From CAXNKG01 sp964202965 (GTDB lineage: Bacteria; Acidobacteriota; Vicinamibacteria; Vicinamibacterales; UBA2999): a stretch of DNA of 64,000 nucleotides. Positions 18,489 through 28,560 of the stretch are shown one piece after another. The DNA lies in assembly GCA_964202965.1 (NCBI GenBank), contig CAXNKG010000009.1, forward strand, positions 1 to 64,000. Reading direction: 5' to 3'. Positions within the stretch are counted from its first letter, which is position 1; each line of letters begins with the position of its first letter. Under the pieces are notes generated by a model. That model did not search any database, was not told where the DNA came from, and worked only from the letters and a program-made list of their open reading frames with translations. The position numbers and the translations under genes are program-made.

Positions 18489-19604
18489 ATGCGGGTCGCG
18501 ATCGACGCCCGGAAGCTTCACGATTTCGGCATCGGCACCTACACACGGAACCTTCTTCGTCATCTGGCACGGCTGGATCAGGAGAGCGAGTACGTCCTCC
18601 TGTGCCACGAACCGGATCTCGGTATCGGCGCGCAGTTCGGTCCCAATTTCCGGACTGTTCTGGAGCCGTCGCCCAACTATTCCGTCCGTGAACAGTTCCA
18701 TGTGCCGTGGGTCCTGCGCCGGGAGCGGCCGGACGTCTTTCACGCGCCGCATTACGTGCTGCCGCCGGCCGCCACGTGCCGATCGGTTGTCACCATCCAC
18801 GACTGCATCCATCTGATGTTTCCGCAGTACCTCCCCAACCGCGCCGCCCACCTCTACGCGCGGGCATCGATGTGGATGGCGGTGCGGCGGTCGGACCGGA
18901 TTCTGACGGTCTCGGAGGCGTCCAAGCGCGACATCATCCGCTTCTTCAACGTCCGTCCGGAGAAGATCGTTGTCGCGTACAACGCCATCGACGAACGGTT
19001 CCGTCAGGCGCCAACCGACGCGGCGATCGCCCGCGTACGCGAGCGGTACCAGCTGAATCATGGGTTCGTGCTCTACGTGGGCAATATCAAACCCCACAAG
19101 AATCTGGTCCGGCTCATCGAGGCGTACGACCTGCTGCGCCAGCGCGGGTTCGATTACCTGAAGCTGCTCATCATCGGCGACGAGATCTCGAAGCTGCCGG
19201 CGCTCCGTCGCGCGGTGCACACGCACAAGCTGCACAAACACGTCCGGTTCCTCGGATACCTGCCCGACGACACGCTGGCCGTGCTCTACCGGCTGGCGGC
19301 CGTGTTCGTGTTTCCCTCGCTGTATGAAGGATTCGGGCTGCCGCCGCTCGAAGCCATGGCGTGCGGCACGCCGGTCGTGACGTCGAATCTCTCCTCGATG
19401 CCCGAGGTCACCGGTGACGCGGCCGTGCTGGTCGACCCCTACGACGTGGAATCGATTGCCGGCGGCATGCAGAAGGTGCTCTCGAATCCGGCGCTGAGCC
19501 AGGAACTGCGCGAGAGAGGCATCGCGCGCGCGCGCGACTTTTCATGGGAGCGGTCGGTCGCCCGGACGCTCGATGTGTACCGGGAGGTCGCCGGGGCATC
19601 GTAG
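18489..19604 (+). CDS. GT4-family glycosyltransferase
   Basis: The 371-residue GT-B protein starts MRVAIDARKLHDFGIGTYTR and contains VVTIHDCIHLMFP, LYVGNIKPHKNLVRLIEAY and YEGFGLPPLEAMACGTPVV, the GT4 nucleotide-sugar site. An in-frame TTG one codon earlier is possible, but the ATG matches the family start. It is probably another sugar-adding enzyme of the locus, most like mannosyltransferases of the MtfB/WbaZ sort in layout; this is inference. Confidence 0.9.
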   Translation: MRVAIDARKLHDFGIGTYTRNLLRHLARLDQESEYVLLCHEPDLGIGAQFGPNFRTVLEPSPNYSVREQFHVPWVLRRERPDVFHAPHYVLPPAATCRSVVTIHDCIHLMFPQYLPNRAAHLYARASMWMAVRRSDRILTVSEASKRDIIRFFNVRPEKIVVAYNAIDERFRQAPTDAAIARVRERYQLNHGFVLYVGNIKPHKNLVRLIEAYDLLRQRGFDYLKLLIIGDEISKLPALRRAVHTHKLHKHVRFLGYLPDDTLAVLYRLAAVFVFPSLYEGFGLPPLEAMACGTPVVTSNLSSMPEVTGDAAVLVDPYDVESIAGGMQKVLSNPALSQELRERGIARARDFSWERSVARTLDVYREVAGAS

Positions 19605-19611
19605 CCCCCGC

Positions 19612-20724
19612 ATGCGAACGGCCCTCATCCACGACTGGCTCACCGGCATGCGCGGCGGCGAGCGTGTGCTCGAAGTGCTGTGCGGGCTCTACCCCGACGC
19701 CGACATCTTCACGCTCGTCCACCAGCGGGGATCCGTCTCGCCCGTGATCGAGCGCCACCGGATCACCACGTCGTTCATCCAGCACCTGCCGATGGGCGCG
19801 CGGCGGTACCGGGAGTACCTGCCGCTCTTTCCGCTGGCCATCACTCGCTTCGACCTCACGCCCTACGATCTCGTGATCAGCTCGAGCCACTGCGCGGCCA
19901 AGGCCGTGATCGCGCCGGCGCACGCGCGCCACATCTCCTACTGCCACTCGCCGATGCGCTATGCGTGGGATCAGTTCGATGCGTACTTCGGGCCGGCGCG
20001 GAAAGGCGCGCTCGCGAGCCGCCTGGTGTACCGGCCGGTCCTGTCACGGCTCGCGCGATGGGATGCGTCCACCGCGCCGCGCGTGCACCGCTTCGTAGCC
20101 AATTCCGCGCACGTCGCGGAGCGGATCCGCCGATACTATAATCGTGTAGCGACAATCGTGTATCCCCCGGTTGACACGGCCTTCTTTCACCCTTCCGACG
20201 TCACACCGGGCGATCACTTTCTGATTGTGTCGGCGCTCGTCCCCTACAAGCGGATTGACATGGCGATCGATGCGTGTGCGCGACTGGGCGCGCCGCTCCG
20301 GATCGTGGGTGACGGCCCGGATCGCGCGGAGTTGCAGCGGCGCGCGGGCCCGCACGTGGCGTTCCTCGGGCACCTGAGCGACGAAGAGGTCCGCGAGGAG
20401 TACCGGCGGGCCCTCGCCGTGATCATGCCCGGCGAGGAAGATTTCGGCATCGTGCCGGTCGAGGCCCAGGCCTGCGGCCGGCCGGTCGTGGCGCTGGCGC
20501 GCGGGGGCGCGCTCGAGACTGTCGTCGATAATGAGACGGGCGTGCTGTTCGCCAAGCCTGACGCGGCATCGCTGGCCGCGGCGCTCGACCGGGCGGCCCG
20601 CATGTCGTTCGATCGCCGGCGCCTGCGGGCGCACGCGGAGCGATTCGCGCGGGAACGCCACGTCGACCATATGCGCGGGGTCATCGCCGAATCGGTGAGC
20701 GCACCCCTGGGAACCCGATGGTAA
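19612..20724 (+). CDS. GT4-family glycosyltransferase (WbaZ/MtfB-like)
   Basis: The 370-residue protein begins MRTALIHDWLTGMRGGERVL, a highly typical start for a GT4 subgroup that includes O-antigen mannosyltransferases. It has SSSHCAAKAV, YCHSPMRYAWDQFDAYFG, and ALVPYKRIDMAIDAC, and near the end GEEDFGIVPVEAQACGRPVVA, the donor-binding motif. I chose the ATG at 19612 in preference to an upstream in-frame start overlapping the previous gene. Its stop overlaps the start of the sugar phosphotransferase gene by seven bases. Confidence 0.91.
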   Translation: MRTALIHDWLTGMRGGERVLEVLCGLYPDADIFTLVHQRGSVSPVIERHRITTSFIQHLPMGARRYREYLPLFPLAITRFDLTPYDLVISSSHCAAKAVIAPAHARHISYCHSPMRYAWDQFDAYFGPARKGALASRLVYRPVLSRLARWDASTAPRVHRFVANSAHVAERIRRYYNRVATIVYPPVDTAFFHPSDVTPGDHFLIVSALVPYKRIDMAIDACARLGAPLRIVGDGPDRAELQRRAGPHVAFLGHLSDEEVREEYRRALAVIMPGEEDFGIVPVEAQACGRPVVALARGGALETVVDNETGVLFAKPDAASLAAALDRAARMSFDRRRLRAHAERFARERHVDHMRGVIAESVSAPLGTRW

Positions 20725-22160
20725 AGCGCTACAACCGGCTCCTCGTCGCCTTTTACGTCGTCACCGATGCCGTGCTCGCCGTGTGGGCGTTCGTGCTGGC
20801 GTACGCCATCCGGTTCGAAAGTGGCCTCGTCCCGATCACCCGGGGCTATCCCCCCTTCGAGCAGTACCTCAACGTGCTGCCGTTCGTCGCGGTCCTGACT
20901 CCGTTCGCCTTCCATCTGCAGGGGGTCTATCGGCTGCGGCGCGGCCGGTCGCGCGTCGACGACTTCTTCGCGGTGCTCATCGGGACCATCCTGGCGGTCG
21001 TGCTGGGCGTCATCGCCACCCTGTACGTCGGCGCCTACTACGCGACCGACGAAGAGAAGGCGCGCGGCGCCTATGAGGTGTCGCAGCTGGTCTGGGGCGT
21101 GTTCCTGGTCGTCACCGTGCTGTTCACCTATGCCGCGCGGGAGGGCGTCCGGGAACTGCTCGAGCGCCGGTGGCGGGCGGGCATCGGCCTCAAGCGGATC
21201 CTGATTGCCGGCGCGGGCGACCTCGGCCGCCTCGTCGCCGACCGCATGCTGCAGCATCGCGAGCTCGGCTATCAGGTGGTCGGGTTCGTGGACGATCGGG
21301 CGGCCGGGGATCACATCGGGTACCGCGGGCTCCCGCTCCTCGGCACCCTCGCGGACGTCGGCGAGATCGCGCAGCGCGAGCGGGTCGACCACCTCTACGT
21401 CGCGCTCTCTCTCGAAGAACACGCCAAGCTCCTCGACCTCATCGAAATCACGAGCCGCGAATGCATCGACGTCAAGGTTGTCCCCGACCTCCTCCAGTTC
21501 ATCGCGCTCCGCGCGCGCCTGGAGGACCTGGATGGCCTGCCCGTCATCAACGTCAACGACGTGCCGCTCCAGGGCTTCAACGCCTGGCTCAAGCGGTCAA
21601 TTGACGCCGTACTCTCGGCTGTCGCGCTCCTGATCCTCTCGATTCCGCTCGCCCTCATCGCCACGCTGATCAAGGTCACGTCGAACGGCCCGATCTTCTA
21701 CCGGCAGGAGCGGATGGGGCTCGACGGGAAGGCGTTCACCGTCTACAAGTTCCGATCAATGGAGGATGGCGCCGAGGACGTGACCGGTCCGATCTGGGCG
21801 CGCGACAACGACCCGCGCGTCACGAGACTGGGGCACTGGCTGCGCCGCCTCGATCTCGACGAACTCCCTCAGTTCTGGAATGTCCTGCGGGGCGACATGT
21901 CGATCGTCGGGCCGCGTCCTGAGCGGCCGTACTTCGTCGAACAGTTCAAGCACCGCATCCCGCAGTACATGCTGCGCCACAAGGTCAAGGCCGGCATCAC
22001 CGGCTGGGCGCAGGTGAACGGCTGGCGGGGCAACACCTCGCTCGAAAAGCGCATCGAGTACGACCTGTATTACATCGAGAACTGGTCGGTGACGCTCGAT
22101 ATCAAGATCATGTGGCTGACGCTCGTGCGCGGCGTCTTCCAGCGGGACGCGGCGGTGTGA
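20718..22160 (+). CDS. Polyprenyl-phosphate sugar-1-phosphate transferase (WbaP/EpsE type)
   Basis: This membrane enzyme should start each glycan chain by moving hexose-1-phosphate from a UDP-sugar to undecaprenyl phosphate. The 480-residue protein has four N-terminal transmembrane helices, a CoA-binding-like Rossmann domain (RILIAGAGDLGRLVADRML), a fifth hydrophobic segment at KRSIDAVLSAVALLILSIPL, and the catalytic sugar-transferase domain (FYRQERMGLDGKAFTVYKFRSM, the RRLDLDELPQFWNVL stretch, GPRPERPYFVEQF). The presence of an initiating enzyme shows that the locus makes a lipid-linked polymer or oligosaccharide, though no polymerase or flippase of the Wzx/Wzy type is seen here. Confidence 0.93.
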   Translation: MVKRYNRLLVAFYVVTDAVLAVWAFVLAYAIRFESGLVPITRGYPPFEQYLNVLPFVAVLTPFAFHLQGVYRLRRGRSRVDDFFAVLIGTILAVVLGVIATLYVGAYYATDEEKARGAYEVSQLVWGVFLVVTVLFTYAAREGVRELLERRWRAGIGLKRILIAGAGDLGRLVADRMLQHRELGYQVVGFVDDRAAGDHIGYRGLPLLGTLADVGEIAQRERVDHLYVALSLEEHAKLLDLIEITSRECIDVKVVPDLLQFIALRARLEDLDGLPVINVNDVPLQGFNAWLKRSIDAVLSAVALLILSIPLALIATLIKVTSNGPIFYRQERMGLDGKAFTVYKFRSMEDGAEDVTGPIWARDNDPRVTRLGHWLRRLDLDELPQFWNVLRGDMSIVGPRPERPYFVEQFKHRIPQYMLRHKVKAGITGWAQVNGWRGNTSLEKRIEYDLYYIENWSVTLDIKIMWLTLVRGVFQRDAAV

Positions 22161-23086
22161 GGGTCGTCGTCACCGGCGCCGCGGGGTTCATCGGGTCGCA
22201 TCTCGCTGAGGCGCTCCTCGATCGCGGGCACTCGGTGGTCGGCCTCGACAACCTCTTGACGGGCGATCTCGCCAACGTCGATCACCTGCGGAGCCGCGAG
22301 TTCGAATTCATCCATCACGACGTCACCCGATACATCGACGTGGCCGGTCCCGTCGATGCGGTGCTCCACTGGGCCAGCCCGGCGAGTCCCATCGACTATC
22401 TCGAGCTGCCGATTCAGACGCTCAAGGTCGGCTCACTCGGGACCCATAACGCCCTCGGGCTCGCCAAGGCGAAACGCGCGAGGTTCGTCCTCGCCTCGAC
22501 GTCGGAGGTGTACGGCGACCCGCTGGAGCATCCCCAGAAAGAGACCTACTGGGGGAACGTCAACCCGATCGGCCCGCGCGGCGTGTATGACGAAGCCAAG
22601 CGCTTTGCCGAGGCCATCACGCTCGCCTACCACCGGTACCACGGCGTCGACACGAAGATCGTGAGGATCTTCAACACCTACGGGCCCCGTATGCGGCTCC
22701 GCGACGGCCGCGCCGTGCCGGCATTCATGTCGCAGGCCCTCCGGAACGAGGAGCTCACCGTCTTCGGAGACGGCACCCAGACGCGCAGCTTCTGCTACGT
22801 CTCGGATCTGGTCGATGGCATCCTGCGGCTGCTGGATTCGAGCACGAACGAGCCGGTGAACATCGGCAACCCCCACGAGATCACCATCGAGGAGATCGCC
22901 CGCACGATCATCAGGCTGACCGGCTCACGCAGCACGATCGTCTACAGGCCCCTGCCCGTCGACGATCCGAAACAACGCCGCCCCGACATCACCCGTGCCC
23001 GGACGCTCCTCGGATGGGAGCCGAAGGTTGGACTGGAAGAGGGGCTTCTGAAGACGATCGGCTCTTTCAGGCAGAAGGTCGCGTAG
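22157..23086 (+). CDS. UDP-glucuronate decarboxylase (UDP-xylose synthase)
   Basis: The 309-residue extended SDR has TGAAGFIGSHLAEALL at the N-terminus, FIHHDVTRYIDV, HWASPASPIDY and LASTSEVYGDP, and the YDEAKRFAE active site with RIFNTYGPRM. These are the marks of UDP-glucuronate decarboxylases, which give UDP-xylose. I started at the GTG at 22157, which overlaps the previous stop in a GTGA junction and puts the Rossmann motif five residues in. Its substrate would come from the ugd gene on the other arm of the locus. Confidence 0.93.
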   Translation: MRVVVTGAAGFIGSHLAEALLDRGHSVVGLDNLLTGDLANVDHLRSREFEFIHHDVTRYIDVAGPVDAVLHWASPASPIDYLELPIQTLKVGSLGTHNALGLAKAKRARFVLASTSEVYGDPLEHPQKETYWGNVNPIGPRGVYDEAKRFAEAITLAYHRYHGVDTKIVRIFNTYGPRMRLRDGRAVPAFMSQALRNEELTVFGDGTQTRSFCYVSDLVDGILRLLDSSTNEPVNIGNPHEITIEEIARTIIRLTGSRSTIVYRPLPVDDPKQRRPDITRARTLLGWEPKVGLEEGLLKTIGSFRQKVA

Positions 23087-23088
23087 CG

Positions 23089-23649
23089 TCAGCTCTGCGG
23101 CTCGTTGATCAGGCGCCGCAGCTTGAAGAAATAGTCCACCGCTGACACCAGCGTCAGCGTCAGCGACAGCCACACGAAGAGATCGATCAGCAGGCTCTCC
23201 TCCTGCCGCACGTTGTAATACATCACCACGACGCTCGTGACGATGAACGTGGCCGTGGCGCCCTTTCCCCAGATGGAAGGCGTGAACGGACGCGGCCCCA
23301 TGACGACGCTGATAATCGCCACTACGCCGACGATCACGACGTCCCGGCTGATGACGAGCACCGTGAGCCAGAGCGGCAGGTGGTTCGTGAGCGGGATGCC
23401 CGGCAGCGTGAGGACGATGAACGTCGTCACCAGCAGAAGTTTGTCCGCCATCGGATCGAGCCAGGCGCCAAGGTTCGTCCGCTGCCCTGCGCGCCGCGCG
23501 ATCAGACCATCCAGCGCGTCGGTGAGGCCGGCGAGGATGAACGTGACGAGCGCCCACCCCAGAAAGCCGTACACGAGCAGCAGCACGAAGGCGGGCACCA
23601 GCATGATCCGGAGGATCGTGAGCTGGTTGGCGACGGTCAGATTGCCCAC
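23089..23649 (-). CDS. pgsA: CDP-diacylglycerol-glycerol-3-phosphate 3-phosphatidyltransferase
   Basis: PgsA makes phosphatidylglycerol phosphate, the first committed step to phosphatidylglycerol. The 186-residue membrane protein has the CDP-alcohol phosphotransferase motif in DALDGLIARRAGQRTNLGAWLDPMADKLL, which gives DGxxAR...GxxxDxxxD, plus four to five transmembrane segments. The start is GTG, followed by GNLTVANQLTILRI. It is convergent with the UDP-xylose synthase gene, with two bases between the stops, so the glycan locus ends here. Confidence 0.94.
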   Translation of the reverse strand: MGNLTVANQLTILRIMLVPAFVLLLVYGFLGWALVTFILAGLTDALDGLIARRAGQRTNLGAWLDPMADKLLLVTTFIVLTLPGIPLTNHLPLWLTVLVISRDVVIVGVVAIISVVMGPRPFTPSIWGKGATATFIVTSVVVMYYNVRQEESLLIDLFVWLSLTLTLVSAVDYFFKLRRLINEPQS

Positions 23650-23652
23650 TGG

Positions 23653-24999
23653 TCAGCGCACGTTCGCGAGGCCGCGGAGGCGGGCGATGACGTCGGTGGC
23701 GTCCGTACCAGAGACGGGCAGCGAAATGTCGAACCGCCCCCCCTCGCGCAGCGGCATGATGCCTGACGCCACGGCCACCGCCGCCGCCGGGTAGCTGAGA
23801 TGCCCCTCCGCCATGTCCGCGACGCGGGGGCGATCGGTGAGAAAGCCGCGCAGCGCGGGACGGCCCGTCGCGAGGATCGCGATCACACGGCTGACGGCCG
23901 CCGCCAGGTCGGCACGGGTAATCGGCTCCAGCGGCTGGAAGGTGTGGTTGGCGAACGGTTCCATCAGCCCGGCCCTGGCGACCTGAGTCACCCACGCCGC
24001 GGCCCAGTGCCCCCCCAGATCCGTGATGACGGCTTCGCGCGGCGGCGCCTGCTGAACAACGTCGTCGAGTCGCACGCCAAGCAGCGCCGCAAGCCCGCCG
24101 CGCGTCAACTGTGCCGCCGAGGCAGCGTCCCGGAACTCCGCCGGAAGCCTGGCCTCGCGCACACGCGCGGCGACCGCCGCCACGCGCGCGGTCAGCTCGG
24201 GCGACGGATCGATCTCCAGGGCGCGCCGGTACGCCGCCTCGGCGCCGGCGACGTCCTGGCGGGCTTCGAGCAGCTCGCCTGTCTGCAGGATGGCGGCAGC
24301 ATCGCCTGGGTCGATCTCGGTGGCGCGCCGCAGGTGCGCCAGAGCCGCATCATCGTTGCCCCGTTGCTGCTCCAGTCCCGCACGCTCCCGATGGAGAAAC
24401 CCGCTGTCAGGTGAGGCGGCAATGGCGCGGTCGTACGCGCCGGCGGCGTCCTCCAGCCGGCCGGCCGATGCCGCGGCCCGCGCCGACGCGATGAGCGCCT
24501 GCAGGGCCCGGAAGCGCAGGACCTCCACGCGTTGACGGAGGTCGGCCAGGGACCCGTCAACGGCCAGCGCCGCCTCGAAGGAGGCCAGCGCTTCGTCGTC
24601 GCGCTTCAATTCCAGGAGCGCCTGTCCGCGACCGACGAGCGCGGGCACGTACATCGGCGTGGCCGTCACCACCGCGGTGAACGTCCCCAGCGCCTGCTCG
24701 AGGTTGCGACCGGCAAGGGCCACGTAGGCGCTGCCGGCGGCCGCCGGAGCAAAGGCCGGAGACCGCCGGGCAAGGGCGACGAACTCCTGTTCCGCGCCGC
24801 GCAGGTCGCCGTTCTGGAGGAAGCGCCACCCGATGTCGACCGCCGCCGAATCGGACGGACTGCCGGTTCCGGCAGGCACCACCGGGTACATGAACTCCGG
24901 GTACGCCAGCGATGCCGGTAGCGGCGGCGCCGTGCGGGTCGCGCATCCCGCCAGGATCGCCAGTGAGACGCCGACGGCCGTGGCCCTAGTCAGTCGCAT
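23653..24999 (-). CDS. TPR lipoprotein with SLH-like C-terminal domain
   Basis: The 448-residue protein begins with a lipoprotein signal whose lipobox is LAGC (start chosen at MRLTRATAVGVSL). A helical region of about six TPR repeats follows, then a region resembling S-layer homology domains (HWAAAWVTQVARAGLMEP, then FQPLEPITRADLAAAVSRV). TPRs bind proteins and SLH-like domains often hold proteins to the cell wall or outer layer. A role in envelope assembly or scaffolding is likely, but no specific function is recognised. Its start overlaps the 3' end of hflX by 14 bases. Confidence 0.82.
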   Translation of the reverse strand: MRLTRATAVGVSLAILAGCATRTAPPLPASLAYPEFMYPVVPAGTGSPSDSAAVDIGWRFLQNGDLRGAEQEFVALARRSPAFAPAAAGSAYVALAGRNLEQALGTFTAVVTATPMYVPALVGRGQALLELKRDDEALASFEAALAVDGSLADLRQRVEVLRFRALQALIASARAAASAGRLEDAAGAYDRAIAASPDSGFLHRERAGLEQQRGNDDAALAHLRRATEIDPGDAAAILQTGELLEARQDVAGAEAAYRRALEIDPSPELTARVAAVAARVREARLPAEFRDAASAAQLTRGGLAALLGVRLDDVVQQAPPREAVITDLGGHWAAAWVTQVARAGLMEPFANHTFQPLEPITRADLAAAVSRVIAILATGRPALRGFLTDRPRVADMAEGHLSYPAAAVAVASGIMPLREGGRFDISLPVSGTDATDVIARLRGLANVR

Positions 25000-26287
25000 C
25001 CAATCCTTCCAGCGTCTCTTCAAGCGGCGTCGTCAGGCGCGCGATATAGCGCCGCGGCACATCGGCCTCGATCACCACGCGTCCGTTGGCAGCGACGTGG
25101 CTGACCACACGGGCGACCCGGTAGAGGCGCGCAATCTGCTGACGATCGAATTCCTTGTCCGTATCAAACGCTATCGTAATCCGGCGTGTGTCGAGCGCCA
25201 CACGGGACGCCACCATCTGGACCAGCTCGTCAATCCCGGTTCCGGTCCGCGCCGAAATAAGGACCGCGGCCGGATCGGCAGCGGCGATCCGGCGCCGCTC
25301 GTCGGGTGTGATCGTGTCGATCTTGTTATACACGTCCACGACCGGCACCGACACCGCGCCCACCTCGTCGAGCACGCGGCGGACCGCCGCGACCTGACGC
25401 TCGCGCTCCGGCGCCCCCGCATCGATGACGTGCAGCGCCAGATCGGCCTCGGCCACCTCCTCGAGCGTGGCGCGGAACGCCGCCACCAGCGTGTGCGGCA
25501 GACGCTCGATGAAGCCGACCGTATCCGACAGGAGCAGCTCTCGGCGATCGGGGAGTCGAATCTGGCGGACCAGCGGGTCAAGGGTGACGAACAGGGCGTC
25601 CGACGCCGTCGCCTTCTCGTGGGTCAGGCGGTTGAACAACGTGGTCTTGCCTGCATTCGTGTAACCGACGAGCGCGACCGTCGGTACCGACTGTTTCTGC
25701 CGCCGCTCGCGGAGCTGCGCACGCCGCTGCCGGACCTGGTCGATTTCACGCTGGATGGACTGAATTCTCGTGCGGATACGCCGGCGGTCGGTCTCGAGCT
25801 TCGTTTCACCCGGACCGCGCGTGCCGATACCGCCGCCGAGCCGGGAAAGGACCGTCCCGGTGCCGACGAGGCGCGGCAACAGGTATCGGAGTTGCGCCAG
25901 CTCAACCTGCCACTTCCCCTCGCGGGTGCGGGCGCGCCGCGCGAAGATGTCGAGGATCAGCTGCGTGCGATCGAGCACTTTGCGTTCGAGACGCTCCTCG
26001 AGCTCGCGGAGCTGGGCCGGCGTCAGCTCGTTGTCGAAGATGACGACGTCGATGTCGCCGGCCGCGCAGGACGCCGCCAGCGACACGGCCTTGCCGCTGC
26101 CGATGAACGTGGCCGCATCGGGCTTCTGACGCTCCTGCAGGACGCGGAGCAGGACGACGGCGCCGGCCGCCTCGGCGAGGCCGGCGAGTTCCTCCAGCGA
26201 ATGTTCGGCATCGACCCGCCGCGCGGAGCCGGTGATGAGGCCCACGAGGGCCGCACGCTCAGCCTTGGGTACTGCCACGTCCGTCAA
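24986..26287 (-). CDS. hflX: Ribosome-associated GTPase HflX
   Basis: HflX binds the 50S subunit and splits stalled ribosomes. The 433-residue protein has the N-terminal HflX domain (VFDNELTPAQLRELEERL, KVLDRTQLILDIFARRARTR, the glycine-rich GGIGTRGPGETKLETDRR), then a G domain with VGYTNAGKTTLFNRLT, DTVGFIERLP and NKID. The first codon at 26287 is TTG. A GTG three codons in (26278) is an equally plausible start, because a TATCGT hexamer lies only three bases before the TTG. It runs directly into the TPR lipoprotein gene. Confidence 0.94.
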   Translation of the reverse strand: MTDVAVPKAERAALVGLITGSARRVDAEHSLEELAGLAEAAGAVVLLRVLQERQKPDAATFIGSGKAVSLAASCAAGDIDVVIFDNELTPAQLRELEERLERKVLDRTQLILDIFARRARTREGKWQVELAQLRYLLPRLVGTGTVLSRLGGGIGTRGPGETKLETDRRRIRTRIQSIQREIDQVRQRRAQLRERRQKQSVPTVALVGYTNAGKTTLFNRLTHEKATASDALFVTLDPLVRQIRLPDRRELLLSDTVGFIERLPHTLVAAFRATLEEVAEADLALHVIDAGAPERERQVAAVRRVLDEVGAVSVPVVDVYNKIDTITPDERRRIAAADPAAVLISARTGTGIDELVQMVASRVALDTRRITIAFDTDKEFDRQQIARLYRVARVVSHVAANGRVVIEADVPRRYIARLTTPLEETLEGLDATD

Positions 26288-26302
26288 ACTACGATAGCAC
26301 CG

Positions 26303-27519
26303 CTATTCTTCGACTGCAGGCGTCGGCTCGATCGGCGGATTGCGCTCCACCATCACACGCCTGACGACCAGCGCCAGCAGCACCAGCAGCACCGCCCCGG
26401 TGATGAAGACGGCGCGGATGCTGCGGGTCGCAATCAGGCCGGCAAGGACCGGGCTCAGCGCCACGCCGGCAACCGAAGCGCTCGTGAGAAAGCCGAACCC
26501 CGTCGCATGAACGTCCTGGGGGATCACGGCGCCGCCCGCCGCGAACGCCGTCGTGACCGAGGTGCCGATGCACAGCCCCACCATCCCGACGGCGATGGCC
26601 ATCACCCAGAAGGTGCTGGACGCCGCGAACAGACCGAGGCCCGACGCCGCAATCAGCACCGCCCACGCAATCACCACGCGCGGCGAGTGGCGCGTCAACA
26701 GCCGGCTGGATAGCTGGTTTCCGGCGCCCGCGGTCAGCGCCAGGATGGAGAAGAGGAAACCCGCGACGACCGGCACCCGCTCGGCGGGATAGCCAATCTG
26801 ATCGAGGTGCAGGGGCAGGATGGGACCGAAACTGCGATCGACCAGTTGAAGGCCAAACAGCACGACCATCACGAGCAGAAAGTTCTCGAACGCCAGAATG
26901 GACGCGAAGGGCGTCTTGCCGCGCCCGGCCGCCGACCGCGCCGCGCGTGGGGGCTCCTGGTACATCACGGAGATCATGATGAGCGCGACCAGGTAGAAGC
27001 CGGCCGCCACGACGAACGAGTTGCGGAGGCCGAAGATGGGCGCCAGCATCCCGCCGATGACGGGACCGATCGCGGGCCCCATCCGCTGAGCGGTCTGTAC
27101 GGTGCCGATCGCCAGCGCCATTTTCTCGCGCGGAGCCGAAAGCGCCGCCATCGAGAGCGTCAGGGGTCCATACCCGGCAAAGAAACCCTGGAGCGCCCTG
27201 AGCGCGAACAGGTGCCACGGCCTGGTGACGTACGACATCGCGGCCATGACGAGGATGAAGCTGACGAGCGACCGCTGCACGAGCAGCTTGTGCCCGAACC
27301 GGTCGCCGACGCGGCCCCAGAGCGGTGCGGTCAGCGCGGCGATCGCCGGTGATGCGCCCAGCGTGACGCCGGTCCAGAGCGCGATCTCGCCGACGTCGGT
27401 GACGCCGAGCTCGCGGATATAGAGCGGGAGAAACGGCATCACCAGCGTGAAGCCGGTGAACCCGACGAAGGCCGCCGCGGTGACGGCGGCCTGATTGCGC
27501 TTCCAGTTATGGGTGCCGC

Positions 27520-27523
<4 letters not shown>
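26303..27523 (-). CDS. MFS transporter (drug efflux-type)
   Basis: The 406-residue protein has twelve predicted transmembrane helices and the major-facilitator motif A between helices 2 and 3 (GRVGDRFGHKLL). It also has the GFFAGYGPLTLSMAAL and GPAIGPVIGGML stretches found in TetA/Bcr-type proton-coupled exporters. Substrate is unknown. The start appears to be TTG overlapping the glpX stop (TTGA), so expression is coupled to glpX; no strong ribosome site is visible. Confidence 0.88.

Positions 27524-28556
<1,033 letters not shown>

Positions 28557-28560
<4 letters not shown>

Noticed and set aside
24833..26713. Long open frame antisense to hflX (626 codons)
   Set aside because: It spans the starts and stops of real genes on the other strand and has shadow composition; hflX is unambiguous.
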